This document shows, one piece after another, positions 17,730 to 27,664 of a stretch of DNA of 64,000 bases. The first letter of the stretch is position 1. Every line of letters begins with the position of its first letter. Source of the DNA: Salinimicrobium sp963709775 (lineage in GTDB: Bacteria > Bacteroidota > Bacteroidia > Flavobacteriales > Flavobacteriaceae); NCBI GenBank assembly GCA_963709775.1, contig CAVPXS010000001.1, forward strand, positions 308,475 to 372,474, in the 5' to 3' direction. The notes under the pieces were generated by a model, which made no database searches, was not told the origin of the DNA, and saw nothing but the letters and a program-made list of their open reading frames with translations. A program made the position numbers and the translations under genes.

Positions 17730-20700
17730 ATGGATACGCTCAAAAAGTACCTTCTTGCTATTCTTATTCTATTTTTCAATGTGAATTGTTTTTCTCAGGC
17801 AGATAAGGTCACAGTTTCCAACACAGATGAGGGTATGGAGCTCCAGGTCAATGGAGATCCCATAATGATCAATGGTATGAACTGGGATTATTTTCCAATC
17901 GGGACTAATTTCTCTTACAGCCTCTGGAATCAGCCCGATGATATTATTAAAGCAGCATTAGATTCAGAAATGGGACTTCTGCGTAATATGGGGGTAAATG
18001 CTATACGGGTGTATACGGGCATCCAACCTAAATGGATCACCTATATCTATGACAATTACGGGATCTACACCATGCTTAACCACTCCTTTGGGCGCTATGG
18101 ACTTACCTTGAACGGAGAATGGGTTCCGAATACCGAATACTCTGATCCCCGCACCCAGGAATTGTTACTCAACGAAGTGACAGAAATGGCTGAAAAATAT
18201 AAGGACACCCGCGGCTTACTTTTGTTTTTGCTCGGTAATGAAAATAATTACGGACTGTTCTGGGATGGTGCCGAGACCGAAGATATTCCCCTGGAAGATC
18301 GTAAATCTACAATACGGGCTCAGGCGATGTACAAACTATTTAATACGGCCGTTCTGGCTATGAAAGACATCGACCAGTCTCACCCCATTGCTATTTGTAA
18401 TGGGGATGTTCTGTTTCTGGATATTATAGCAGAAGAATGTAAAGACATTGACATTTTTGGCACCAACGTTTATCGCGGGGCTTCTTTCGGAAATATCTTT
18501 TCTGAAGTAAAAGAAAAACTCGGTAAACCTATCCTATTTACTGAGTTTGGGTCTGATGCTTTCAATGCTATCGAAATGCAGGAAGATCAAAAAGCCCAGG
18601 CCTATTATATGTTGGAAAACTGGAAAGAGATCTATGCCAATGCTTCCGGGCTGGGTAAGGCCGGAAACTCAATAGGCGGATTTACTTTTCAATTTAGCGA
18701 TGGCTGGTGGAAATATGGGCAAACCATTGATCTGTCTACTCACAACACCAGTGCCTCCTGGGCCAACGGGGGCTATACTTTTGACTTTGAAGAAGGTGAA
18801 AATAATATGAATGAGGAGTGGTTTGGGATCTGCGCAAAAGGACCGACCAATGAGCGAGGTTTATATGATCTCTATCCAAGAGCTGCCTATTACACTTTAA
18901 AAGAAGCGCATAATATAGACCCTTATGCTGAGGGTGCCACTGCCGAATACATTGAAAACGCTTTTAACAGTATCGAGATCATGGATGCAGTTTTAAGGGC
19001 ACGCGGGGATAAAGCAGCTTTGGGAGCTGAAAGTACAAGTAAAATCAGATTGAGCAATTTGCGTGCAGAATTTACCACTTTTAATACGGGAGGAACTTTA
19101 ATAACTACTCCCGAAGATGCTGACCCTGACGCGACGACTTACCCTGACGAGCTGGGATTTGACTATATGCACTCATATTATATTGGGGTTGAAGGGAATC
19201 CTTCAGCAAATATGAGAGCCGAGGTGAACTTTAACATTGTTGGTAATGTTGCGGAGAATCCTATTGACGAGATCTTCTATGAGAACAGGGCGCGTAAAAG
19301 AAGGGTATTGACTCCGGAAGGTGAACTTGATGTGACTGATGTTAATCGGGTTCAGGTATATAGTGCAGAATACGACTGGAATTCAAAATATTTCGATCTT
19401 AGCGGATTTTACCGAACCGGACATTATCACTGGGGATATGAAGGAGATTTCTTTAATCTTTATCCGGAAGCCAATTACGGTCCTAACCTGGATATTTATA
19501 ATGGGGAAATTTCAGGTTTTGAAGTAGACGGAAAAAGGGCTTTTAAAAACTTCAAGATCGCCTTCGGTCCCCAATTGTGGTGGGGAGCCAATCCTGCAGT
19601 ACTTCTGAAATATTATAAAACCTTCAATCAATTTGAGGTAGCTGCCATTTACCATGAAGATATTGATGATTATGGTACGACCGTTAGTTCGATCGCGATT
19701 CCGCAGCCAAAAACCAGAAGAGTGACCTTACAGGCTAAAACGGCCCTGGGAAAATTTGGATTGGAGGCAGGAGCGATTTGGGCAGGTCAACCCTTGAATG
19801 GCCGAAGGTTTCAAATTGTAACCGGCGACAATCCAGATAATTATGTGGTCTATACCGATGAAGTGAACACAATGGATAACTGGGGAGGCAAAGCAAAGAT
19901 CACCTTTTCCAGCGGCCCTGTCAACTGGTATGCTCAAGGCGCAATAATGGGAGTGGTAGCCCGCGGAGGTTACGACAATACCCAGACTTTTACAGGCTGG
20001 AGGTTAAAAGATACCGGGAGTGGAAACCAGACAAACATACTTACGGGCTTTACCTATCTTACCGGTGACTTTACCATTGCACCTAACTTTTTATGGCAAA
20101 AACCTATTGTAGAAGCTATTCCTAACGATGCTCCAGCTCCGGCAAGGTTCCGTAATATTGAGGATGATCCTTTCGCCGTGCGCGACAACAGAGAAACTGT
20201 AGCTGGAGAATTATTAATCACCTATGATCCCACCCCGGGAACCTGGATGTATGCCTGGGATAACGATGAGATGGAAGATGCAAAGCTTGCAATAAGTACC
20301 GGGTTTGTATACCGTCATTTACCCACTACTATGGATGCGGCGATCGGGTTTTTGAGTAATCGTAATTCCTTTGCTTTTCCCAATTCGGTGCCTGCCCATG
20401 ACCTTTGGGAGTCCAATACACGAGCCGTCTCTAAAATCAACCCTAACCTAGGTTTAATTGTCAACATGTATTTTGGTAATGCTCAGGCGCGGGGCAGTGA
20501 CCCGAGGTTAATAGAACGTTTTGGCGCAGATATTCGGGTAATCTATAATAAGGTGAAATTCATACATTCTATTAAAATAAATGACTGGGGGCCCTACGAT
20601 TATCACAGGGATTTTAACCTCACATACCCTGTTCAGTCAATGCTGGATATTTCAACAACTACAGGAAAACCTAACTGGTATATATTACCAAATACACGAA

Positions 20701-20864
20701 TTGGGGTGCGCGGTACCTGGAGATCCCTTAATGAATTTTCAAACCGGTACAGTCCTACAGCAACCGAAGAGTTTGCCGAGACTCCTGTCATAAGTCCGGT
20801 AGGCTTTCCTAATGGAAGTGAGTGGGAAATTAGAACATATGTTCACATCAATATAGGTAAATAA
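17730..20864 (+). CDS. Clan GH-A glycosidase fused to a probable outer-membrane beta-barrel
   Basis: 1044 residues with a signal peptide (about 1-23). Residues about 35-410 form a TIM-barrel glycosidase of clan GH-A: NGMNWDYFP, a strand with IRVYTG, the acid/base Glu171 in LLGNEN and the nucleophile Glu272 in ILFTEFGSD. The GNEN/TEFG pair resembles GH2 C-terminal domains and GH72 glucanosyltransferases; I cannot fix the family. From about residue 430 to the end there is a long run of alternating polar/hydrophobic strands rich in Tyr, Trp, Phe and Gly, with short turns, ending in an amphipathic strand IRTYVHINIG. This looks like an outer-membrane barrel, so the enzyme may be held at the surface by its own barrel. 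It starts a same-strand cluster with a binding-type lipoprotein and a GH16 enzyme, which suggests beta-glucan as the substrate. Confidence 0.75.
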   Translation: MDTLKKYLLAILILFFNVNCFSQADKVTVSNTDEGMELQVNGDPIMINGMNWDYFPIGTNFSYSLWNQPDDIIKAALDSEMGLLRNMGVNAIRVYTGIQPKWITYIYDNYGIYTMLNHSFGRYGLTLNGEWVPNTEYSDPRTQELLLNEVTEMAEKYKDTRGLLLFLLGNENNYGLFWDGAETEDIPLEDRKSTIRAQAMYKLFNTAVLAMKDIDQSHPIAICNGDVLFLDIIAEECKDIDIFGTNVYRGASFGNIFSEVKEKLGKPILFTEFGSDAFNAIEMQEDQKAQAYYMLENWKEIYANASGLGKAGNSIGGFTFQFSDGWWKYGQTIDLSTHNTSASWANGGYTFDFEEGENNMNEEWFGICAKGPTNERGLYDLYPRAAYYTLKEAHNIDPYAEGATAEYIENAFNSIEIMDAVLRARGDKAALGAESTSKIRLSNLRAEFTTFNTGGTLITTPEDADPDATTYPDELGFDYMHSYYIGVEGNPSANMRAEVNFNIVGNVAENPIDEIFYENRARKRRVLTPEGELDVTDVNRVQVYSAEYDWNSKYFDLSGFYRTGHYHWGYEGDFFNLYPEANYGPNLDIYNGEISGFEVDGKRAFKNFKIAFGPQLWWGANPAVLLKYYKTFNQFEVAAIYHEDIDDYGTTVSSIAIPQPKTRRVTLQAKTALGKFGLEAGAIWAGQPLNGRRFQIVTGDNPDNYVVYTDEVNTMDNWGGKAKITFSSGPVNWYAQGAIMGVVARGGYDNTQTFTGWRLKDTGSGNQTNILTGFTYLTGDFTIAPNFLWQKPIVEAIPNDAPAPARFRNIEDDPFAVRDNRETVAGELLITYDPTPGTWMYAWDNDEMEDAKLAISTGFVYRHLPTTMDAAIGFLSNRNSFAFPNSVPAHDLWESNTRAVSKINPNLGLIVNMYFGNAQARGSDPRLIERFGADIRVIYNKVKFIHSIKINDWGPYDYHRDFNLTYPVQSMLDISTTTGKPNWYILPNTRIGVRGTWRSLNEFSNRYSPTATEEFAETPVISPVGFPNGSEWEIRTYVHINIGK

Positions 20865-20873
20865 GAAAGCGCT

Positions 20874-22310
20874 ATGAGAACCGATATACTAAACAATTTT
20901 AAAAGTGCTACGTCTCTGATGGTTATTGTTGCAATTATTGTAAGCTGTGATCGGCCTTATTCTGATGATATTGAATTTGCGGGCAATAGCGAAAATGGAG
21001 ACGTATATATTGATGGCTTTAGTGCAGGGTTACAATATTTTCCTTTTGAAGGATCAAAGCTTGACGCCTTTTCGGTTGATACGGAGGTGAGCTATGAAGG
21101 TTCTTCCTCAATGCGATTTGATGTTCCTAATGTTGGCGATCCCGGTGGAGCCTTTGCAGGTGCAGTATTTCCAACTTCAGGTGCACGGGATCTATCGGGT
21201 TATGATGCCCTGACGTTTTATGCTAAAGCAACAAAAGCAGCTACTATTAATGAAATAGGATTTGGAAATGACTTTGGTGACAATGAATTTCTGGTCACCA
21301 AGACAAATCTGCGGATCAGCACTAACTGGATGAAATATATCATCCCCATTCCCGATCCGGATAAACTTATCGACGAAAGCGGATTATTCTGGTATTCTGA
21401 AGGTCCGGAAAATAACGACGGCTATACTTTCTGGATAGATGAAGTTAAATTTGAAAAATTAGGTACAATAGCACAACCCCAACCTGCAATTTTTAATGGT
21501 GCAGACCTTGACCTCCTGGCTTTTATAGGTGTGGATATACCTGTTACCGGGCTTACACAGACATTTAATCTTGCTTCAGGAATTAATCAAACAGTAAATG
21601 CAGCTCCCTCCTACTTTAAATTTCAGTCTTCCAATACAGATGTTGCGGTGGTGAGCGAACAGGGAATAATAAGTCCTGTAGGTATAGGTTCTACCGAAAT
21701 AACCGCTTTACTTGGAGGGGTGTTACAGGCAGCAGGCTCTGCTTCTCTTACCGTTACCGGAAGTTTTGATCTTGCACCAACACCAACACGTGACCCGGCC
21801 AATGTGATTTCGGTATTCAGTGATGCTTACACGAATGTGCCGGTAGATTTTTACAATGGATTCTTTGAAGGACAATCTACAACTGGTGGATTGATTAGAA
21901 TAAATGAAGAGAACAATATCATTACCTATGACAACTTAAATTTTGTCGCTATAAGCTTTACAACCCCTACTGTTAATGCATCTCAAATGACCCATTTTCA
22001 CGTAGATATTAGAATTGATGAATCCATTGATCAGGGAGATAGGATCATTTTTGAATTGATTGATTTTGGATCAGATGGTGCTTTTGGAGGAGGCGATGAT
22101 ACGGGTGGTGCGATAACTTATACCAGTGGGCAACTGGAAAGCGGCACCTGGATAAGTTTGGATATTCCACTCACGGACTTTTCAGATCCGACAGGCGGTG
22201 GATTAAGCGGTTTTGTTAATGGTGATAAGGCCAATCTGGCTCAAATTGTATTTGCTTCAGTGGGTATTTCAGCGCTGACTGTGGACAACATTTATTTCTA
22301 CAACGAATAA
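20874..22310 (+). CDS. Surface lipoprotein with carbohydrate-binding-type modules
   Basis: A 478-residue lipoprotein (Cys25 in IIVSC, followed by DRPYSDDIE). Module order: a jelly-roll-like domain with SSMRFDVPN, LSGYDALTFYAKAT and a closing FWIDEVKFEKL (about 45-200); a bacterial Ig-like (Big_2-type) module around FQSSNTDVAVV..GIISPVGIGSTEITA (about 235-300); and a second jelly-roll-like module ending ALTVDNIYFYNE (about 320-478). The 'WIDEVxFE' endings are typical of CBM-like domains in Bacteroidota glycan loci. No catalytic residues are visible, so a glycan-binding role is inferred. It lies 9 bases after the barrel glycosidase and 9-18 bases before GH16, so all three are surely one operon. 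Confidence 0.72.
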   Translation: MRTDILNNFKSATSLMVIVAIIVSCDRPYSDDIEFAGNSENGDVYIDGFSAGLQYFPFEGSKLDAFSVDTEVSYEGSSSMRFDVPNVGDPGGAFAGAVFPTSGARDLSGYDALTFYAKATKAATINEIGFGNDFGDNEFLVTKTNLRISTNWMKYIIPIPDPDKLIDESGLFWYSEGPENNDGYTFWIDEVKFEKLGTIAQPQPAIFNGADLDLLAFIGVDIPVTGLTQTFNLASGINQTVNAAPSYFKFQSSNTDVAVVSEQGIISPVGIGSTEITALLGGVLQAAGSASLTVTGSFDLAPTPTRDPANVISVFSDAYTNVPVDFYNGFFEGQSTTGGLIRINEENNIITYDNLNFVAISFTTPTVNASQMTHFHVDIRIDESIDQGDRIIFELIDFGSDGAFGGGDDTGGAITYTSGQLESGTWISLDIPLTDFSDPTGGGLSGFVNGDKANLAQIVFASVGISALTVDNIYFYNE

Positions 22311-22328
22311 ATAGAAAAAGTGAAGCTT

Positions 22329-23180
22329 ATGAACAGGCAACAGCATATAATAAACCCCGGGTTTACAACCTTCAGAAAAATTCTGATAGTTGCCCTTGTA
22401 CTTGCTGTATCAGCTTGCACAACAAGCGAAGAACAGACGGTCACGACCTTTTCAAATCTCATTCTTGAGGACAACTTTGATGTTGATGGAGCCCCAGATC
22501 CTTCCATCTGGAGTTACGATATAGGAACAGGAGAGACCGGTTGGGGAAATAACGAACTGCAATACTATACTAGCCGGAGTGAGAACGTAAGTGTGCAAAA
22601 CGGGTATCTTCTTATCACTGCCAGGAAAGAGGTCTTTGAGGGTTCTGCCTACACTTCGGCCCGATTAGTAACCCGGGGAAAATTTGAACAGGCCTATGGT
22701 CGTTACGAGGCCCGTATAAAGTTACCCTATGGCCAGGGAATGTGGCCTGCATTCTGGCTTTTAGGAGCCGATACCCCCGGTGAGGTTTGGCCACAAATAG
22801 GGGAAATCGATATTATGGAATACAGAGGACAGGATCCTACAGTTGTTCTGGGCACTGTTCATGGTCCCGGCTATTCAGCTGGAAATTCTGTTTCCAAAAG
22901 CTATACTCTTACCAACGACCGCTTTGATACTGGCTTTCACATTTTCGGAATAGAATGGGGACCTGAATACATTAATTATTATGTGGACGATGTCCTGTAC
23001 AATCAGATCACTCCTAATGACGTACCGGGAGAATGGGTTTTTAACGATCCTTTTTACATTATCCTGAACCTGGCAGTAGGAGGTGATTTCGTAGGAGCCC
23101 CTAACGAAGAAACTGCTTTTCCACAAACGATGTTGGTGGATTATGTGAGGGTTTATGAAGGCAACATTCCAAACAACTAA
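22329..23180 (+). CDS. GH16 family beta-glucanase (laminarinase-type) lipoprotein
   Basis: About 283 residues with a lipobox ending AVSAC (Cys30), so it is a lipoprotein. The GH16 signature GEIDIMEYRG carries the catalytic set Glu159, Asp161 and Glu164 (numbered from the ATG). Other family marks are WSYDIGTG..WGNNELQYYT, GRYEARIKLP, MWPAFWLLG, HIFGIEW and FYIILNLAVGG. The WPAFWLLG and ILNLAVGG forms are typical of beta-1,3-glucanases (laminarinases), which is the best substrate guess. A GTG nine bases upstream is an alternative start. It sits in an operon with a GH-A glycosidase and a binding lipoprotein. No SusC/SusD pair is present in the window. Confidence 0.88.
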   Translation: MNRQQHIINPGFTTFRKILIVALVLAVSACTTSEEQTVTTFSNLILEDNFDVDGAPDPSIWSYDIGTGETGWGNNELQYYTSRSENVSVQNGYLLITARKEVFEGSAYTSARLVTRGKFEQAYGRYEARIKLPYGQGMWPAFWLLGADTPGEVWPQIGEIDIMEYRGQDPTVVLGTVHGPGYSAGNSVSKSYTLTNDRFDTGFHIFGIEWGPEYINYYVDDVLYNQITPNDVPGEWVFNDPFYIILNLAVGGDFVGAPNEETAFPQTMLVDYVRVYEGNIPNN

Positions 23181-23191
23181 TATCTATCATC

Positions 23192-25936
23192 ATGAAAAAC
23201 TTAATAGAAATGTCACGGCTGTTTTCCTTCCTTTTTCTGGCTGTCTCGGCAGTAACTTTTTTGGGATGTGAAGATGATGACGCAGAATTGCCTGAAGTGA
23301 CTGCAGGTTATACTTATACTTTAAATGAAGATACCGGGGCGGTAACGTTTTTCAATACTTCAGAGAATGCATCACAGTACGTGTGGGATTTTGGAGATGG
23401 TCGTTCTACCACAGAAATAAACCCTATCAGGGCTTTTGGGACAGGAGTCTCACACAGTCAAATTAACGGCTTCCAATATTGCAGGAGCGTCTGATGTTTT
23501 TGAAGATGTTATTGTGATCGATATTCCATTACCCCTCAACCTACCCATTACTTTTGATGATCCAAATGTGAATTATGAAGCGCTTACTTTTGGAGGCACT
23601 TCCTTTAGTATAGTTGAGAATCCTGATGTTTCCGGCACCAATGATGAGGTTTCCCAGGTAGGTGAGCTCACTAATGCGGGTGCAGCATTTGAAGGGGTTA
23701 GTTTCGAGGTGGGAATGCCAATAGATCTGACTACGGAAAAAACGATCACTATGAATTTCTGGTCAGAAAGTGTTATTCCTGTTCTATTGAAATTAGAAGA
23801 TGGTACGGGTGCTGATGTTGAGGTGAGCACAACTCATAACGGTGGCGGATGGGAATTGTTAGAATTTGACTTCGCTTCTTCCAACAGTTATTCAAGACTG
23901 ACCATTTTTGCAGACGGTCCCGGTACAACTGCAGGCACTTTCTATGTAGACGATATTGCACAAATGGAGACTCCGTCGAGATGCACCCCGGAAACTTCAC
24001 AGAACCTGACAGCCTCCGATTTTAATATGACTTTTCAAAATGATCCGGGTGCAATGATTGGCTCTTTTGATGCTCAATATACCTATGCTGATAATCCTGA
24101 TTTGGAAAATGAGGTGAATGCTTCCTGTTTTGTGGGAATGATTGAAAGAAGTGGGGATGCATTATTTGCTAATAATCAGATAGAATTAGACAATACACTG
24201 GATTTTAGTGACAGTCAAGGGTTAAAACTCAAAGTATATTCTTCTGCCGTGAATTACAATGTTCTGGTAAAGTTAGAGAATTCGGCAGATCCAAATATCA
24301 ATACTGAAGTGTCAAAAACTACTACAGTAGGAGCCAATGAGTGGGAAGAACTAACCTTCCCGTTCGCTGCCAGTGAAAGTGGGAAGTATGACAAAATTAT
24401 CCTGTTCTTTGAGTTAAATACGAATACAGAAGAAACCTACTATATTGACGATTTTGCACTTTATGGCGAAGGGAATGGCGGTGGCGGAGAGGAATTTGAT
24501 TCCGGTTTGCTGGTAAACGGGGATTTTGAAGACGGGGCTGCACCCTGGACTATAGGCGTAGGAGATGAGCCCGCTACCTATCAGTCACTGAGGGAGAAAA
24601 CACTTATTACTCTGTAGATGTAACTACAGCCGGTGAATGCATTTACTGTCAATATGAGTCAAAGCTGGAGATCACTGAAGGGTCTACTTATGTACTAACA
24701 TTCGATGCGTGGTCTGATCGTGATAGAACTATCATTGCCGGTATTGGTTTAAGCGACGGAGATTTTTCAAATACCACCGAACAGGTGTCTATTAATACCG
24801 AACGCCAAACCTATAGCATTACACTTACCGCCGCTGATTTTGGAGCAGCAAATGCCCGGGTATTATTTGACTCAGGAGCAGAAGTTGGTATGGTGAATAT
24901 TGATAATGTATCCTTGTTCCTGGAAGGTGGAGCCGGTCCTGGAGATTGTACAGATTCTGTCCTTAAGTTACCTATCACCTTTGACTGTGATAATGTTACC
25001 TATACGTTTAACACTTTTAATGGCGCTTCTTTCGAAATAGTGGATAACCCTGAACTATCGGGGGCTAATGCGGCAGCTTCTAAGGTTGGTAAAATCGTAA
25101 ATACCGGCGCTCAATTCGAAGGTGGCGCATTCCCATTAGATATTCCGGTTAACTTTACTTCAGATAAGACTATTAAAATAAAGATATATTCCACTGTGGC
25201 CGTACCGGTGCTTCTAAAATTTGAGGGTGCAGGTGCTCCCGTAGAAACTTCAGCAGATCACACAGGTACGGGTTGGGAAGAACTTAGTTTTAATTTCACT
25301 ACCTCAGATTCTTTCACGACCCTGGTACTTTTTATTGATGGTCCCGGTAATACAGCGGGTACGTTCTATGTAGATGATTTCATTCAAACAGAAACTTCAG
25401 GAGGTGGAGGAGGTTCCGGACCAGGACCTGATGGAAATTACATTACTAACGGGGATTTTGAAACCGGAGATGAAACCGCGTGGTTGTTCTTTGACTCCGA
25501 GACTACTAATGGAGGAACTTCAGGGATAAGTGATGCAGAAAACAATACCGCAGGAGGAACATTCTCTGCTAGGGTACAAAGCGGCCAGGGAAATAATCCG
25601 GGAATTAAGCAGGAACGCTTTGGTGCAGGTTCTATCCAGCCTAATCAGCAGCTTACCGTTCAACTTGATTCAAAAATAGCCTCCTTACAAGACGGCGCGA
25701 TCGTAAACGTGTTAGCATTTTCAGAAAGCGCAACAGAAGGGAAAGCTGCAGTATTGCATAACTTGGGTACAATAAACACAGCTGCTGGCACCTGGAATAC
25801 AAACACCTACAATTTCACTACTGCAGGAGATGTGACCGGTGGAGTTTCCATTTTACTGGAAGTAGTTTGTGGAGGAGCAGAAGCCTGTGAAGGAATAGTA
25901 TTCTTTGATAATGTTTCTGTAAAGGCTACAAACTAG
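23192..25936 (+). pseudogene. PKD plus multi-module carbohydrate-binding-type lipoprotein, frame-broken
   Basis: Three pieces make one protein of about 914 residues. Piece 1 has a lipobox (FLGC, Cys26, then EDDD) and a PKD domain (YVWDFGDGRSTTEINPI). The frame shifts at about 23440-23455, after which SHTVKLTASN completes the PKD. A second shift at about 24580-24590 joins to YYSVDVTTAG. After the PKD come repeated modules of two kinds: a domain with LPITFDDPNVNYE…FYVDDIAQME, present twice (the second begins LPITFDCDNVTY, at about 24970); and jelly-roll CBM-like domains opening LVNGDFEDG or YITNGDFETG and closing NIDNVSLF or FFDNVSVKA. It follows the GH16 gene by 11 bases and is probably the fourth gene of the glucan operon, as a surface glycan binder. 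The breaks may be assembly errors. Confidence 0.7.
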
Positions 25937-26204
25937 AACCTTAAAACGTTGTCATTATTTTAAATTTCAGATAATAAAAAATAATTCAGAGTAGACTTAT
26001 CCTCTCAAAAAGGGCAAAATTCAGAATAATTTTATCAGCTTAAAGCTATATCATGAAAATGCAATTCTAATTCAATAGTTTATTGGCTCCGATACTTTAG
26101 AAGCTTATCAAAGATGGAATTACCCACACTTCTGAGTTTCCTTTGCTTAGCCATTACTGAATTTAGACCTGGTGCCGGTCATCATCCTGTGGATTATAAG
26201 TAGA

Positions 26205-27344
26205 TCACGAAATATATTTAATTGCAGAGCGCATTTGTCCCGGCTCATTTTTAAACTTGTGGAGGATAATTCCAAAGGTTGTTCCTTCTTCGTTGCTACT
26301 TTGAAGCTTTAATTCTCCTGCATGAGCTTCGGCAACTGCTTTAACAAGGTATAATCCCATCCCCCGGCTTTTGAGTCCGCTGGGGCCCTGGCCGCGGGAG
26401 GTGTTCAGAAACTCAAAAATGGCTTTTTGTCTTTCCGGTGCAATTGGTTCCCCTTCGTTGTGGACGCTTATTTCCACTGTCTCCTCACTATTTCTACATG
26501 TTATGGTAACCGGACCATTATTACGGCCATATTTTACGGCATTACTCACAAAATTCTCCAGGACCCTACGCACCATTGTACCGTCAAAGACACCATTGAT
26601 ACTTTCATCCTTACAATCAAAATAGATAGGATTAGAATAACTTTCTACAGCCTCCTGGTGCACGGCATTTACAAATTCCACGATGTTTTGTTCCGAGAAA
26701 TTAAAGGTCATGCCCTCCCCGGCCTCAATAGTAATGGAATCAAGCAAGTTTTCTATAAGGTCTACACTTCTGTTGAGGCTGTTCACAGCCATCCCCTGGA
26801 TCTTCTCGAATCTTTCGGGACCATCTTCATGTTTCATCATTTTTACAGCGAAAAGAGCAGCCGAAATAGGGTTTCGCATATCGTGCGCTACAAGTGCAAT
26901 TAATTTTTGTCTCATATCCTGAAGAGAACCCGTAAAAGCTGTTGCAGAATACAACATGGCGTTCTCAATAGAATACTTGATCACCATCCCCGTCTCCTTG
27001 GTAAAAGCCTCCTTTTCCATAAGGACCACTGTGATCACCTTATCGAAGAGAATATACTCCCGCAAGATCTGGCCAAGGGAATAACCTTCTGAAGAAGCTC
27101 TGTGCCTGCCATGTTCTACACTATTTTCAAAAATTTCTTTATAGATCATTTCCTCCTTCACCACATCAAAATTCACAAAACGATCCATGATCCTAATAAT
27201 ATCATCAAGCAGGTGTGGCACGTGATCCCTAAGTGCTAACCTATTAGTGTTTTGGGAGGCAGAAACATCCTTTTTGATCCTGTCAATCCAGGTATTGATG
27301 ATATTTTCTTTCTCATTCGTTAAAACTTGGGCGGCATATTTCAT
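26205..27344 (-). CDS. Sensor histidine kinase with RsbRD-like N-terminal domain
   Basis: 379 residues with no membrane segment. Residues about 5-145 resemble the helical RsbRD/globin-like N-terminal sensor (NIINTWIDRIKKD… EGYSLGQILREY). The HisKA region has AHDMRNPIS (phospho-acceptor His154), followed by HATPase_c with the N-box NFVSNAVKYG, a D/E-box VHNEGEPI and GMGLYLVKAVAEAHAG. It is an orphan: no response regulator is adjacent. The cytosolic form suggests it reads an internal signal. It lies between the glucan locus and an outer-membrane barrel gene and has its own transcription unit. Confidence 0.88.
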   Translation of the reverse strand: MKYAAQVLTNEKENIINTWIDRIKKDVSASQNTNRLALRDHVPHLLDDIIRIMDRFVNFDVVKEEMIYKEIFENSVEHGRHRASSEGYSLGQILREYILFDKVITVVLMEKEAFTKETGMVIKYSIENAMLYSATAFTGSLQDMRQKLIALVAHDMRNPISAALFAVKMMKHEDGPERFEKIQGMAVNSLNRSVDLIENLLDSITIEAGEGMTFNFSEQNIVEFVNAVHQEAVESYSNPIYFDCKDESINGVFDGTMVRRVLENFVSNAVKYGRNNGPVTITCRNSEETVEISVHNEGEPIAPERQKAIFEFLNTSRGQGPSGLKSRGMGLYLVKAVAEAHAGELKLQSSNEEGTTFGIILHKFKNEPGQMRSAIKYIS

Positions 27345-27664
27345 ACTCAGGAAACAACTCTTTATTTATAAATTTTGCCAAGATACCATATTTCTTTCAG
27401 GTAGAATAAAGGTAGTTATTCCTGTGCTGTTCCCCACCAGTAATGTTTGGGAAATTCCTTTGCGGTAAGAAAATGACCCAAAAAAAGGGAGTAAAAAAAT
27501 GCCTTTTTCAACCCTTCATTTTTAGAAGGATCAAGGCTCTGGTTCACCTGGAAGGAAAGAGATAATAGATTTTTAAATAACCCATTAACCTGATAACATG
27601 TGAATATAATAGAGAAACCCGGCAAAGCCGGGTTTCAGATGAAGTTGTAGAAGAATGAACTTGG
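27345..27664. other. Intergenic region between two minus-strand genes
   Basis: Contains one hairpin (separate entry). The 69-codon minus-strand frame at 27416-27625 overlaps the hairpin and has no protein-like features, so I do not call it. Confidence 0.45.
27613..27637 (-). terminator. Terminator after the outer-membrane barrel gene
   Basis: A nine-base stem, AAACCCGGC / GCCGGGTTT, has a 3-base loop. It lies about 30 bases past the minus-strand stop codon. The tail on that strand is only moderately T-rich. Confidence 0.6.

Noticed and set aside
27416..27625. 69-codon minus-strand frame between kinase and barrel genes
   Set aside because: Overlaps a terminator hairpin and has no protein-like features.
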